From Pseudobacteriovorax antillogorgiicola (lineage in GTDB: Bacteria > Bdellovibrionota_B > Oligoflexia > Oligoflexales > CAIYRB01), in contig CAMAXT010000026.1 of NCBI GenBank assembly GCA_945862295.1, positions 1 to 32,037 of the forward strand: DNA of 32,037 bases. Direction: 5' to 3'. Made by a program: the position numbers and the translations under genes. The notes beneath the pieces were generated by a model. The model did not search any database, had not been told where the DNA came from, and saw only the letters and a list, made by a program, of their open reading frames with translations. How positions within the stretch are numbered: the stretch's first letter is position 1; every line of letters begins with the position of its first letter. Below are positions 7,775-16,786 of this stretch, in pieces.

Positions 7775-8446
7775 TTAGAGTCTCATACCAATAACAACTG
7801 TCATGCTAGCGAATGCACCTTCAGTATCAGCATAAAGCTCGGTGCGATTGCGCTCGCCTTTAGTGCTGGTTCGAGTGGTTACGCCGGCAGCGGTCGTGAA
7901 AGTAACAGTTTCTGATTCTTCGGTAGCAAATAAAGCGCTCTCGAAAAGTGGTGTCTCAACTTCAAAAAAGAAGTCTGGACTTAGGCTAAAACGGATACCA
8001 AGGTGACCTGAATAAAATAGCCCGTTGGTTTCTGTATCAATATAGTCAGGATTTCCAGAGGTACGAACAACGCTCTTTTCATTTTTGAAAAGACCCTTGC
8101 CGTAACCGTAAGGAGAAATCGACTCTGAAAGCTTATTGAAGTAATAGCGAACTCCGCCGCCCGCAGTGAGACCGGTTGAATTGCTCGGAGAGTTGCCGCC
8201 TGGGCCAGCTGTGTAAGACTTCAAAGTCAAAGCACCTTCACCGAACCAAAATAAATAGGTGCTCAACTCATCAGAGTAGCGACCACCAGCGTTGATGATT
8301 GTTTCTTTACCTTGGTTAGTTCCACCGACCTTCTCTTCGCTGCTACGATAAAGACCCGAAACAAGGCTAACTTCTGCAGCCAATAGGTCGCCGCCCGCAA
8401 CTGCCATACTCAGTGCTGTAAACATAGGGAACAGGAACTTTTTCAT
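7775..8446 (-). CDS. predicted outer-membrane beta-barrel protein
   Basis: A 223-residue secreted protein with a signal peptide (MKKFLFPMFTALSMAVAGG..LLAAEVS, cleavage near Ala24). The mature part alternates polar and hydrophobic residues with many Gly, Ser, Thr and Tyr, for example FWFGEGALTLKSY, SPYGYGKGLF and FYSGHLGIRFSL, as expected for an eight- to ten-stranded outer-membrane barrel. The last strand ends ..VVIGMRL rather than in the usual Phe. No specific family is recognised; OmpW/OprF-like small barrels are the nearest general class. The ATG at 8446 has GGAG upstream; a longer reading from 8542 would add 32 residues in front of the signal peptide and is rejected. The 39-residue basic gene follows 14 nt after it in the same operon. 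Confidence 0.7.
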   Translation of the reverse strand: MKKFLFPMFTALSMAVAGGDLLAAEVSLVSGLYRSSEEKVGGTNQGKETIINAGGRYSDELSTYLFWFGEGALTLKSYTAGPGGNSPSNSTGLTAGGGVRYYFNKLSESISPYGYGKGLFKNEKSVVRTSGNPDYIDTETNGLFYSGHLGIRFSLSPDFFFEVETPLFESALFATEESETVTFTTAAGVTTRTSTKGERNRTELYADTEGAFASMTVVIGMRL

Positions 8447-8666
8447 GGGTAACTCCACATCTAACTTGGAAGTCCGAATTGGAACTGACCTTTTTATTCC
8501 AAGGACACAAAAAAGCAAGTAAAAAAAGGTGGATAGTCCCAATTAGGTCGTGTCCCAACCCTAGACTTTTGAGGGTGACTCAAAATCTTTCACACTTTAT
8601 GGCTAAACAAATTGGCAAATCACTGAATACTTAGGTTAAAATGAGTGAAGCGGAGGAAATGACTAA

Positions 8667-8987
8667 ATGAAGAAAGAATTGACCAGCGACAAGCTGCCAA
8701 TGGACAATTTGGCTGCCCTTGATCAGGATAACTCGTTATTGATGCTAGGAATTGTGCCTCTAGTCATCGTCGTTGTGATCGGTGTTCTTTTTCTCATTAT
8801 AAACATGTACCGACGAAGTCAAAACTGGAACGATCTTGGCGAAGCAATGCGCTTGGACGAAGGCGACCAACCTGTGAAAGACACAGACTTCGACAAAAAC
8901 TTCAGCACACAGAATATCTCTCGACTTGACCCTACCTTGCCGGCAAAGAGGCTAGACGATAGCAGCGACCCATCAAAACGCCCATAA
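8667..8987 (+). CDS. small single-pass membrane protein of unknown function
   Basis: A 106-residue protein with one strong membrane segment (about 25-47, LLMLGIVPLVIVVVIGVLFLIINM) followed by a positively charged MYRRSQ, indicating an outside N-terminus and a cytoplasmic acidic tail of about 55 residues. I do not recognise a family. The start ATG at 8667 follows the strong site GGAGGA at 9-nt spacing; a three-codon mini-frame beginning at ATG 8659 lies between the site and the start. It is transcribed divergently from the barrel gene across a 220-bp intergenic region (8447-8666), which holds a CTTGGAA/TTCCAAG inverted repeat (near 8470-8512) but no clear promoter. Confidence 0.7.
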   Translation: MKKELTSDKLPMDNLAALDQDNSLLMLGIVPLVIVVVIGVLFLIINMYRRSQNWNDLGEAMRLDEGDQPVKDTDFDKNFSTQNISRLDPTLPAKRLDDSSDPSKRP

Positions 8988-9091
8988 ACCCAATGATAAC
9001 AGACGTATAAAAATAATCCTTTTCGCTCGCGGCAAATATCCATAAGCTCTTTGACTCAGGAAACTCATACAAGGCTTAATGGAGCAACTCG

Positions 9092-9694
9092 ATGGTAAAC
9101 TCAGTTTTGGGTGCGCCAACGTCTAATATATTTAACAGGATCCCATCCATGAATCTCGATGACATCATCATTGAAGAGCTTTCGGTGGAAACGGAACCTT
9201 GTGTCCGGGACCTTATTCGCCGAAACCTTCAAGATTATGACGAGGCAGGATCGGTGCTTGCTTCGACATTTCGGCGTCTAGCCGATTTAATGCAAGTATA
9301 TAATTCCGAAGGCTCAAATTACTTTGTTCTGAAAGAAACATCCAGCTCGGGGACTTGCCTCGGCGGAGCTGGTATTGGTTCCCTGCACGGATTGCCGCCA
9401 TCTGAAGGGCTCGGTGAAGTGCGAGATCTCGTTCTCGATGAACCTTTTCGTGGTCAAGGTCTCGGTGGGCGCTTGCTGAAGCGCTGTGTCGAAGAAGCAA
9501 GAGCCCTCGGCTATAAACGCCTCTATTTAGAAACGACAACACAAATGGAAAAGGCGCAAAAACTTTTTATCCGATTTGGATTCAGACCGATCACGCAAAC
9601 ACAGACCGACCACAGATCATCGATTAACAAAGGTGGCACAGCGACCGAAGGGCCTTCCGGCGTTCCCTGTTACTTTATTCTAGATAAAATCTAG
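9092..9694 (+). CDS. GNAT-family N-acetyltransferase
   Basis: A 200-residue acetyltransferase of the GCN5-related family. The acetyl-CoA signature is clear: VRDLVLDEPFRGQGLGGRLL (about 110-129, with the pyrophosphate-binding RGQGLG loop at 120-125), followed by GYKRLYLETTTQMEKAQKLF and FGFRP, the usual motif B end. The substrate (amino acid, peptide, polyamine or drug) cannot be predicted. The start ATG at 9092 has GGAG 7 nt upstream; an internal ATG at 9149 (MNLDDIII) also has AGGA before it and would give a core-length 181-residue protein, so the true start is uncertain. It is followed by a bidirectional terminator shared with the convergent lipoprotein gene. Confidence 0.88.
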   Translation: MVNSVLGAPTSNIFNRIPSMNLDDIIIEELSVETEPCVRDLIRRNLQDYDEAGSVLASTFRRLADLMQVYNSEGSNYFVLKETSSSGTCLGGAGIGSLHGLPPSEGLGEVRDLVLDEPFRGQGLGGRLLKRCVEEARALGYKRLYLETTTQMEKAQKLFIRFGFRPITQTQTDHRSSINKGGTATEGPSGVPCYFILDKI

Positions 9695-9700
9695 AATTTC

Positions 9701-9731
9701 AAAAAAAGCACTGAACGATGTCAGTGCTTTT
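9701..9731. terminator. bidirectional intrinsic terminator
   Basis: A perfect 7-bp stem GCACTGA (9708-9714) / TCAGTGC (9721-9727) with a 6-nt loop is flanked by A7 on the left and T4 on the right. It therefore serves the acetyltransferase gene on the plus strand and, with a longer U-tract, the lipoprotein gene on the minus strand. Confidence 0.85.
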
Positions 9732-9754
9732 GTTCTTTCAGGGTACGAATACAA

Positions 9755-10246
9755 TCACTGTATGACTGCAACAAGCTCTCGCACCTGGCACTGTACCTGC
9801 GCGCCGTCAGTAAAGCTTGCTATACTAATCACACCGTTAAATGTTTCAGATCCAGCCTGTACCGACGAAAGTTCGGCTGTTAAAACACCGGTCTCAAATC
9901 CAAGAAATATAGAACGGTCTTTTGCTATGGCGCCTCGGCCTCTAACGTCAGTGAAAAGACGATCTTCTTGGCCTGATCTAGCCACATCGATTGTCACCAA
10001 GATCGGCTGGGCTTCGTCCTTAGGATTTTCGGCACCTTTGACAGTTACAAGAAAAGACTCGGAAGCCTCGGTACTTGTCTTATTATCAGGAATACAAAGT
10101 AAAGAATAATTTCCACCAAGTGCAATGGATTCTTCGTTTGCGTTGTCGCCTTCAGCACTCAAAAGACCGTCTTCGTCATGTTGGCGCGCTTTGCAGGCCC
10201 CAAGCGAAACCGTCAAGATGAATAGAAGTAGTTTAATAGATTTCAT
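9755..10246 (-). CDS. putative lipoprotein of unknown function
   Basis: A 163-residue protein with a type II signal peptide: charged MKSIK, a hydrophobic core (LLLFILTVSLG) and lipobox LGAC with the lipidated Cys at residue 18. The mature part is acidic near the start (HDEDG), then beta-rich, with two Cys residues (LLCIPDN and VQCQVREL) that could form a disulfide. No family is recognised. Residue +2 after the Cys is Lys, which gives no inner-membrane retention signal of the E. coli Asp type, so outer-membrane anchoring is plausible. It is transcribed divergently from the hydroxylase gene over a 156-bp region. Confidence 0.75.
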   Translation of the reverse strand: MKSIKLLLFILTVSLGACKARQHDEDGLLSAEGDNANEESIALGGNYSLLCIPDNKTSTEASESFLVTVKGAENPKDEAQPILVTIDVARSGQEDRLFTDVRGRGAIAKDRSIFLGFETGVLTAELSSVQAGSETFNGVISIASFTDGAQVQCQVRELVAVIQ

Positions 10247-10402
10247 CGAGACTCTCTTTCAATCTGTTCATCGATTGCGGAACTTACAGAGCATAACGCG
10301 TTTTATTTTAAAAAGAAAAAGATGAATTGGCGGGATTGAATTAATACATAAATTACAGTAGTTTGTGTCATAAGGTGTAACCGTCAGACGTCAGGAGTTC
10401 CC

Positions 10403-12175
10403 GTGCAGCACAGCATAGATACCCTACCAGAGTATTTAAAGGTCTACTGCGTCAAGCAAGAGGCGGATAATTATACTCCGGAAGATCACGCCGCGTGGCG
10501 CTTTATTATGCGTCAGTCGCGGAAGTTTTTCTCCAAGCATGGCGTTAGCGGTTACGTTGAGGGGTTGAGCAAGTCAGGAATATTTACCGACCGCATCCCA
10601 TTAATTTCTGAAATCGACGAAGCGATGCGAAAATTCGGCTGGGGCGCAGTTCCTGTCCGAGGCTTCATTCCACCGTTTGCATTTTTAGAATTACAATCGA
10701 GAAAGATTCTACCGATTGCCTCGGATATGCGCCAGGCCGATCACATTCTCTATACGCCCGCTCCGGATATTGTGCACGAAGCGGCAGGCCACGCTCCTAT
10801 TCTGACCGACCCGACATTTTCTAAATACATCACAAAATATGCAAATCTCGCGAAGAAAGCCATTTTTTGTGAAGAAGACTTAGAGCAATACGAAGCAATT
10901 AGAATTCTTTCTGATGTCAAAGAAAATCCAGATTCGACGTCAGAAGACATCGAAGACGCCGAAAAAGCTCTCATCAAAGCTAATGAAAACGTGCCATTTA
11001 TTTCTGAAGCTGCAAAAGTCGCACGTATGTATTGGTGGACAGCTGAGTACGGATTGGTTGGTGATCTGCAAGATCCAAAAATTTACGGAGCCGGACTGTT
11101 GTCTTCGGTCAAAGAAGCCAGAGAATGCCTCTCTAATCATGTTAAAAAAATACCGCTCACCGTTGATTGCGTCGATCAAGGCTATGACATCACTAAACTC
11201 CAACCTCAGCTTTTTGTCGCGAAAGATCTCGATCATTTGTGCGAAGTCCTAGCTGATTTGGAGGCTATGATGAGTTTCAAGATTGGCGGTGCTCACGGCC
11301 TCGAAACTGCAAAATCTGGGAGGACAGTGGTTTCTGTTGAACTAAACAGCTTTGTTTCAGTCAGTGGAAAAGTCACCGAGTACCTAAAATCTGGTGACCA
11401 AATCACCTTCGTGAAACTTAGTGGACCAGTCCAGATCGCTTGCGACGAGCAGGAATTAGAAGGTCAGGGAACAAGCCAGCATCCCGAAGGCTTCAGCTCA
11501 CCGATCGGCTTCTGGAAAAAAGCACCAGATCGCCAACCCCACACCTTGTCAGAAGATGAGCTAAAAGACCTTGGTGTGGCAATAGGACAGAATAAATCAA
11601 TTGAGTTTGTCAGCGGATTTAAAGTCAGTGGTGATATCGCTTACCTCGAATTTAAGAACAGCAATCTCGTATTAATTAAGTGGAAAAACTGCAGCGTCAC
11701 TGGAAGCAATAAAGTCTACTTCGACCCAAGCTGGGGTGACTTTGACATGATCGTTGGGTCGACTGTGACAAGCGTCTACGGCGGCGCTGCCGACCGGGAA
11801 AAGTTCGGCAGGTACAAGCTAGGTGAGACAAAAACTTCGCCCAAACGCACATCGCTTCCAACTGCTACTGAACAAAAAATCTATCAGACATTTAAAAAAA
11901 GTAGAGAGCTGCGTGAGACCCTTAAAAAAGGCGTCAACATCGATACAGCGCAAATAGCTACCCTATTTGCCGATGAATGCACTAACAACTTTCCATCAAA
12001 TTGGTTATTGCGACTCGAGTCACTTGAGCTCTTAGCTCTTACAGCTGCGACCTATGCACCGGCAAAAGCTGATTTTGACCGCAGTCTGAAGGATTATTTA
12101 GGGGACTACAAAAAATTTGATCAAGCCATGCTCCCCTACATCGAACACGCTCTGAGGTATGTTGACGAGCATTGA
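10403..12175 (+). CDS. aromatic amino acid hydroxylase, long form with C-terminal extra domain
   Basis: A 590-residue protein whose N-terminal ~290 residues are a pterin-dependent, Fe(II) aromatic amino acid hydroxylase (phenylalanine 4-monooxygenase type). The iron ligands are visible: His125 and His130 in DIVHEAAGHAP, and Glu215 in WWTAEYGLVG. The distance from His130 to Glu215 (85 residues) exceeds that of the short proteobacterial enzyme (about 41) because of an inserted acidic helical segment (about 160-200). Residues ~300-590 form an additional region I do not recognise, mostly beta in character and then helical. Long forms of this kind occur in Bacteroidetes, so an origin by transfer is possible. 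The likely reaction is Phe to Tyr, but Trp is not excluded. The start is GTG with AGGAG 5 nt upstream. No pterin dehydratase gene is adjacent. Confidence 0.88.
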   Translation: MQHSIDTLPEYLKVYCVKQEADNYTPEDHAAWRFIMRQSRKFFSKHGVSGYVEGLSKSGIFTDRIPLISEIDEAMRKFGWGAVPVRGFIPPFAFLELQSRKILPIASDMRQADHILYTPAPDIVHEAAGHAPILTDPTFSKYITKYANLAKKAIFCEEDLEQYEAIRILSDVKENPDSTSEDIEDAEKALIKANENVPFISEAAKVARMYWWTAEYGLVGDLQDPKIYGAGLLSSVKEARECLSNHVKKIPLTVDCVDQGYDITKLQPQLFVAKDLDHLCEVLADLEAMMSFKIGGAHGLETAKSGRTVVSVELNSFVSVSGKVTEYLKSGDQITFVKLSGPVQIACDEQELEGQGTSQHPEGFSSPIGFWKKAPDRQPHTLSEDELKDLGVAIGQNKSIEFVSGFKVSGDIAYLEFKNSNLVLIKWKNCSVTGSNKVYFDPSWGDFDMIVGSTVTSVYGGAADREKFGRYKLGETKTSPKRTSLPTATEQKIYQTFKKSRELRETLKKGVNIDTAQIATLFADECTNNFPSNWLLRLESLELLALTAATYAPAKADFDRSLKDYLGDYKKFDQAMLPYIEHALRYVDEH

Positions 12176-12291
12176 TCGGCAGCAGGAACCTCAATCCTGT
12201 GTATGGCGCATTGATGATGATTTGCAACTGCGACAACAACGCGAAGGGTCGCGCAGGGTGGCACCGGATAAAATAGTGACACTCTACTTTT
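12176..12291. other. convergent intergenic region with short palindromes
   Basis: The gap between the convergent hydroxylase and pyruvate carboxylase genes has no coding frame I trust and no standard terminator. It contains a 5-bp hairpin CGCGA/TCGCG (12240-12253) and a perfect AGTGACACT palindrome (12275-12283) next to the carboxylase stop. Confidence 0.4.
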
Positions 12292-15200
12292 TTAAGTGAG
12301 TTCCAGAAAGAGATCGCCGCCTTCGACCATATCACCAACGGCAACGTGGACGTTTTTAATGGCGGCGTCAGATTTAGCGGTGATGACGTATTCCATTTTC
12401 ATGGATTCAGTTACCAGCAAAGTCTCGCCTTTTTGCACTGATTGGCCAGGACGGACTTTGACTTCTAGGATCTTACCAGGCATTGCTGCACCGATATGTC
12501 GGTCGTTCATGCTATCAGCTTGGGTTCTCTTCTTTTTAACGCTCTTGATCGATTGATCAGCAATTTCGATCGCTCTTGGAAATCCGTTTAAGTCGTAGAA
12601 AACAGTACGGACTCCATCTTCATTCGGCTTAGAGATTCCTTGGAGCGAAATGATCAGTGTTTTGCCTGGTTCAAGGTCGGTCTCAATTTCTTGATCGTGG
12701 CTGAGTCCGTAAAAAAAGACGGGAGTCGTTAGATTCGAAAGATCACCATAGGTGTCTCGGTGTTTAATAAATTCTAGAAAAACTTTCGGATAGAGACGGT
12801 AGCTTAACAGCTCCTCGTCGGTGACAGGCCGTTTTAAAATTCCCTCCAACTTTTGACGAACGGAATCAAAATCATCGGAGTCCTCGAGTTCAGCGATTTG
12901 GGGTGGCGGAGCGTTATCACCTAATACGATCTTCCGGACTTCATCTGGAAATCCACCGTAGGGGATGCCCATGTGCCCTTTAAAGAAACTTATGACGGAA
13001 TCTGGATAGTCGAGGGCTGGCTTCTTTTGAAGAAAATCAGGGCCAGTGAGATTGTGTTTTTGTAAGAGGAGTGCCATATCGCCGACAACTTTTGAACTCG
13101 GAGTCACTTTGACAATGTTGCCGAAGAGGTCATTGACCTCTTTATAGCGAATTGTTAGCTGATGGAACTCTTTAGCGCTGACACCGACCTTCCGAGCTTG
13201 CTCGAAAAGATTACTGTATTGACCACCTGGAATCTCATGTTCATAGACGTCGGTTGATGTTGCCCTGATGCCTGGATCAAAGTCCTGGTACATCGTCCGC
13301 ACACCTTCCCAATAACGAGCAAGCTCGTCCAGAACTGGCAAAGACACTTCCGGACACTTTGGATCGCCACCCATGGCGGCAACCAACGCGTTGATGCTCG
13401 GCTGGGAGGTTAAACCTGCCATGGAACTAACAGCGCCATCAACGATATGACAACCAGCTTGGGCGGCTTCTAGAAGTGTCGCGACTCCCGCACCCGAAGT
13501 GTCATGCATATGCAGATGGATAGGAATGCCGATCGTTTCGCGCAGTGCTTTTATCAAAACATTAGCAGCGCGCGGACGCAAGAGGCCGGCCATGTCTTTA
13601 ATACAAAGAATGTCAGCGCCCATAGATTCGAGTTCGCGGGCGATATTTAGATAATAAGCTAAGGTGTATTTTGTTTCCGAAGGAGATACAACGTTTCCAG
13701 TGTAACAAACACAAACTTCAGCGATGGCTCCTCGTTTTTTAACTTCATCAATAGCAACGGCCATCTTGTCTGGCTGGTTGAGGCAATCGAAAATTCGAAA
13801 GATATCGAGGCCTGTTTCGACAGTCTTTTTAATAAATTCTCGAATCACCCAATGGGGATAGTTCGTGTAACCGACGGCGTTATCACCGCGCAGAAGCATC
13901 TGCAACATGGAATTCGGAATGGCTGCTCGGATATCAGCCAACCGTTGCCAAGGGTCTTCTTTGAGAAAACGCAGCGACGTATCAAAGGTTGCCCCACCCC
14001 ATACCTCTAAACTAAAAAACCGGTGGGCGTATTCATTGTAAAAGCTTGCGGACTTCATGATGTCACGCGTACGGAGTCTCGTGGCAAAGAGAGATTGATG
14101 GGCATCACGCATGGTCGTATCGGTGAGCTGCAGCGCGGGTTGACGTTCGAGCCAATTTGACAGCGCTTTCATCCCACCTTTTTTATAAATCTCACGAGCA
14201 GTTGGTTTATCTGCATTATACTTAAATTTGTCTAATGCAGGTCCCCAGGACAGATCTGGAGCATCCCGCTCGCCCTTTGGTTCACGACTTGGAAGTTCGT
14301 GCGGGTTATTGACAGTTGCTTCGCCAATATAGCGAAGCATTTTCGTCGCGCGGTCACGCTGGCGTTGAAATTTAAAAAGTTCAGGATGCATTGCCAAGAA
14401 GCCGGTATTCATTTGCGAAGAAAGAAACACGGGGTGACGAATGACATTTTTTAAAAGAGAGATATTGTGTTTTACGCCTCTGATACGGAATTCGCTTAAC
14501 GAGCGAAACATCTTTGCAGAAGCAGAATCCATATCGCGCGCGAAAGCGACGACCTTTACCAATAAGGAATCATAATGTGGCGTAACGACCCCGCCCGCAG
14601 TTGCTTGACCTTCATCTAAGCGAATACCAAAACCGCACGCAGGACGGTAGGCAATGATCTGGCCAGTGTCGGGAGCAAAATTGTTTGTCGGATCTTCGGT
14701 GGTGATGCGGCACTGAATCGCCGCGCCGCGAATCACAACAGATTCTTGATTCGGAATGCCGATCTTCGGGTGGTTTAAAGCTTCGCCTTGAGCGATAAGA
14801 ATGGAGGTCTGAACAAGATCAATCCCAGTGATCATTTCTGTCACCGTATGTTCGACCTGAATGCGTGGATTGACCTCTAGAAAATAGGCATTTCCAGTTT
14901 TATCAACGAGAAACTCAACGGTCCCCAAACCGGAATAATTGACTTGTTTGGCGATATCTAAAGAGTACTGATAGATCTTATCTTTTGTAACTTGGGTGAT
15001 GCCAAAAGCAGGAGCGACCTCAATAACCTTCTGATTTCGTCTTTGGATCGAACAGTCGCGTTCGAATAAATGTACGACGTTGCCATGCTCATCGCCAACA
15101 ATTTGTACTTCAATATGTTTAGGGTTGACGATCATTTTTTCAAGATAGAGGTCGGCACGACCAAAACTTGTTAGCGCTTCAGACATCGCGCGTGGAAATG

Positions 15201-15750
15201 CGGACTCAAGCTCGGATTCGTTTAACAGCATGCGGATGCCTTTGCCACCGCCACCAGACACAGCTTTTAGGGTAACCGGATAACCAAGATGTTTCGCTTC
15301 TTTCTTTGCGTCGTCTAAATCTTTTAGAAATTCTTTGGTACCCGGTATGATCTGAACGCCGGCTTTGATCGCGACAGCGCGAGCTTGAACTTTATCGCCA
15401 AAAGCCATGAGCGCATCAGGTCTTGGACCGATAAATTTAATGCCGACCTTTGCACACTTTTCCGCAAATTCAGCACTTTCTGACAAAAAACCGTAGCCTG
15501 GGTGAATCGCATCAATCTTCCATTCAACGGCTTTCTTAATAATGTTATCGATATCAAGATAGGATGCGATTGGTTTGCCTGGTTCACCGATCTTATAAGC
15601 CTCATCGGCTTTAAACCTATGGAGCGCGAAGCGGTCTTCATGGGTGTACATGGCGACCGTACGGATGTTTAATTCAGTGGCGGCTCTTAGGATTCGAACC
15701 GCAATCTCACCCCGATTGGCGACTAATAGGCGTTGAAACTGCTGCGTCAT
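12292..15750 (-). CDS. pyc: pyruvate carboxylase
   Basis: A 1152-residue, single-chain biotin enzyme that carboxylates pyruvate to oxaloacetate, the main anaplerotic reaction; the length is normal for the family. The order is biotin carboxylase with ATP-grasp (about 1-460; starts RLLVANRGEIAVRILRAA, glycine loop GGGGKGIRM), carboxyltransferase (about 530-1030; begins LTDTTMRDAHQSLFATRLRT, metal-binding HMHDTSG), and C-terminal biotinyl domain with the biotin-accepting Lys1118 in ESMKMEYV. The ATG at 15750 is chosen because GGAGAAGAG precedes it and it begins directly with the family start; a GTG at 15819 would add 23 residues and lies in the stem of a hairpin. It is convergent with the hydroxylase gene. 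Confidence 0.97.
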   Translation of the reverse strand: MTQQFQRLLVANRGEIAVRILRAATELNIRTVAMYTHEDRFALHRFKADEAYKIGEPGKPIASYLDIDNIIKKAVEWKIDAIHPGYGFLSESAEFAEKCAKVGIKFIGPRPDALMAFGDKVQARAVAIKAGVQIIPGTKEFLKDLDDAKKEAKHLGYPVTLKAVSGGGGKGIRMLLNESELESAFPRAMSEALTSFGRADLYLEKMIVNPKHIEVQIVGDEHGNVVHLFERDCSIQRRNQKVIEVAPAFGITQVTKDKIYQYSLDIAKQVNYSGLGTVEFLVDKTGNAYFLEVNPRIQVEHTVTEMITGIDLVQTSILIAQGEALNHPKIGIPNQESVVIRGAAIQCRITTEDPTNNFAPDTGQIIAYRPACGFGIRLDEGQATAGGVVTPHYDSLLVKVVAFARDMDSASAKMFRSLSEFRIRGVKHNISLLKNVIRHPVFLSSQMNTGFLAMHPELFKFQRQRDRATKMLRYIGEATVNNPHELPSREPKGERDAPDLSWGPALDKFKYNADKPTAREIYKKGGMKALSNWLERQPALQLTDTTMRDAHQSLFATRLRTRDIMKSASFYNEYAHRFFSLEVWGGATFDTSLRFLKEDPWQRLADIRAAIPNSMLQMLLRGDNAVGYTNYPHWVIREFIKKTVETGLDIFRIFDCLNQPDKMAVAIDEVKKRGAIAEVCVCYTGNVVSPSETKYTLAYYLNIARELESMGADILCIKDMAGLLRPRAANVLIKALRETIGIPIHLHMHDTSGAGVATLLEAAQAGCHIVDGAVSSMAGLTSQPSINALVAAMGGDPKCPEVSLPVLDELARYWEGVRTMYQDFDPGIRATSTDVYEHEIPGGQYSNLFEQARKVGVSAKEFHQLTIRYKEVNDLFGNIVKVTPSSKVVGDMALLLQKHNLTGPDFLQKKPALDYPDSVISFFKGHMGIPYGGFPDEVRKIVLGDNAPPPQIAELEDSDDFDSVRQKLEGILKRPVTDEELLSYRLYPKVFLEFIKHRDTYGDLSNLTTPVFFYGLSHDQEIETDLEPGKTLIISLQGISKPNEDGVRTVFYDLNGFPRAIEIADQSIKSVKKKRTQADSMNDRHIGAAMPGKILEVKVRPGQSVQKGETLLVTESMKMEYVITAKSDAAIKNVHVAVGDMVEGGDLFLELT

Positions 15751-15812
15751 CTCTTCTCCAGGTAGGGTTGGAACACTACTGCACTGCGAAGGTCTGGCTT
15801 GAACGACAAAGT

Positions 15813-15830
15813 CTCGCACCGAAGTGCGAG
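15813..15830 (-). terminator. UUCG-tetraloop hairpin between barrel gene and pyc
   Basis: On the minus strand the RNA would read CUCGCAC-UUCG-GUGCGAG, a 7-bp stem closed by the very stable C(UUCG)G tetraloop. It lies 36 nt after the stop of the barrel gene and 63 nt before pyc. The following T-rich stretch (ACTTTGTCGTT) is weak, so termination may be partial and read into pyc. Confidence 0.55.
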
Positions 15831-15865
15831 AAATTTATAAAATGCGGTTTCAGCAGTTTAATTTT

Positions 15866-16585
15866 TTAGAAACGGACGCGAAGGCCAAGGTCAACTGTTT
15901 GAGCATTTGCTATGACTTGCTGATCATAAGGGTATTTGACACCACTGCTACCTTTAACGTCATCAACGTTAAATTGCATATGCGTCCACGCAAGTCCGCC
16001 GATTAAATCGAGCGAGTCGCTCATTGGGAAAACAAGCTGCCAAGCACCTTGTAAACCTAGACCCATTAACGCGCCATCAGACTCGACTGATTCAGCAGCA
16101 TCGCGGTTTTTGAAGGTCGCCATGACTGGCCCTGCACCAACTCGCCATATCGACATCAACTTGTCACCGAGGCTGTAGCCGTAACCGAGTTTAGCTAGAA
16201 CACCTAAACCAACATTTATGTCGGTCTTGCCGAATTCTGCTTTGCCAGCAAATATTTGACCGCTGAATTCCAAACGGTTCCAACTGCCGCGGTTAACTTG
16301 GTAACCTGGTTCAAAGCTGAAAAGCATTGCCACGCCTGGGCTAACACCGTCTTCAGTCGTCCTTGCTGATCCGAATGAAAGTCCACCTCCAATAAATGCC
16401 CCGCTTTCGTTGCTTGGATTTGAACTTTCTCCAGTCGTCTGCAGCTCCGAAGGCTTTAGGCTGTCAGATCTTTTTGGCACAGGTGTCGTATCGATGTTCT
16501 CAGACTGTGCCGAGGCAGGCGTTCCCGCAAGAGATAGTAATGACATCAAAATAAAGGGTTTCGCAAAGGTTGTGGTGCGGCTCAT
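15866..16585 (-). CDS. predicted outer-membrane beta-barrel protein
   Basis: A 239-residue secreted protein. It has a signal peptide (MSRTTTFAKPFILMSLLSLAGTPASAQ, cleavage after Ala26 or so), a low-complexity Ser/Thr/Pro/Glu linker (about 28-60), then repeated amphipathic strands typical of an outer-membrane barrel, ending in the classic C-terminal signature VDLGLRVRF with terminal Phe. Glycine- and aromatic-rich strands such as GAFIGGGLSFGSA and FEPGYQVNRGSW support this. No specific porin family is recognised. The ATG at 16585 is preferred because AGGAG lies 5 nt upstream; the longer reading from 16612 would interrupt the signal peptide. It is on the same strand as pyc, 115 nt upstream, with a hairpin between. 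Confidence 0.75.
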   Translation of the reverse strand: MSRTTTFAKPFILMSLLSLAGTPASAQSENIDTTPVPKRSDSLKPSELQTTGESSNPSNESGAFIGGGLSFGSARTTEDGVSPGVAMLFSFEPGYQVNRGSWNRLEFSGQIFAGKAEFGKTDINVGLGVLAKLGYGYSLGDKLMSIWRVGAGPVMATFKNRDAAESVESDGALMGLGLQGAWQLVFPMSDSLDLIGGLAWTHMQFNVDDVKGSSGVKYPYDQQVIANAQTVDLGLRVRF

Positions 16586-16679
16586 GATTTCTCCTGTTTG
16601 TAGTTTCTCCACAGCCGTAGTGTGCCACTACCTAAGAGCTGCCGTCACCAAAATACTGATGATTTTCAGTGGGTTTGGC

Positions 16680-16702
16680 CCTATTTTGTTCGGCAAAATA
16701 GG
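16680..16702 (+). promoter_or_regulatory. leader hairpin upstream of the 53-residue basic gene
   Basis: A perfect 9-bp stem CCTATTTTG (16680-16688) / CAAAATAGG (16694-16702) with loop TTCGG, followed by TCTTGCTTTTCTC. It lies 84 nt upstream of the small gene. It could be an attenuator in the leader or a promoter-proximal structure; nothing decides between these. Confidence 0.4.
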
Positions 16703-16786
16703 TCTTGCTTTTCTCGGCCATTTTTCATAATTTCCACCCTCGTTAAATACGTCCATGATGATGGGCATATAAATAGGAATCGCACG

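Noticed and set aside
8447-8542. Extended start of the barrel protein at 8542
   Set aside because: It would bury a clear signal peptide 32 residues inside the protein; the ATG at 8446 has GGAG at the right distance.
12039-12344. A 101-codon minus-strand frame over the hydroxylase-pyc junction
   Set aside because: It overlaps two certain genes, has no ribosome site and no recognisable domain.
15751-15819. Extended N-terminus of pyruvate carboxylase from a GTG at 15819
   Set aside because: The extension lies in a UUCG hairpin and has no ribosome site, while the ATG at 15750 has GGAGAAGAG and starts at the usual family N-terminus.
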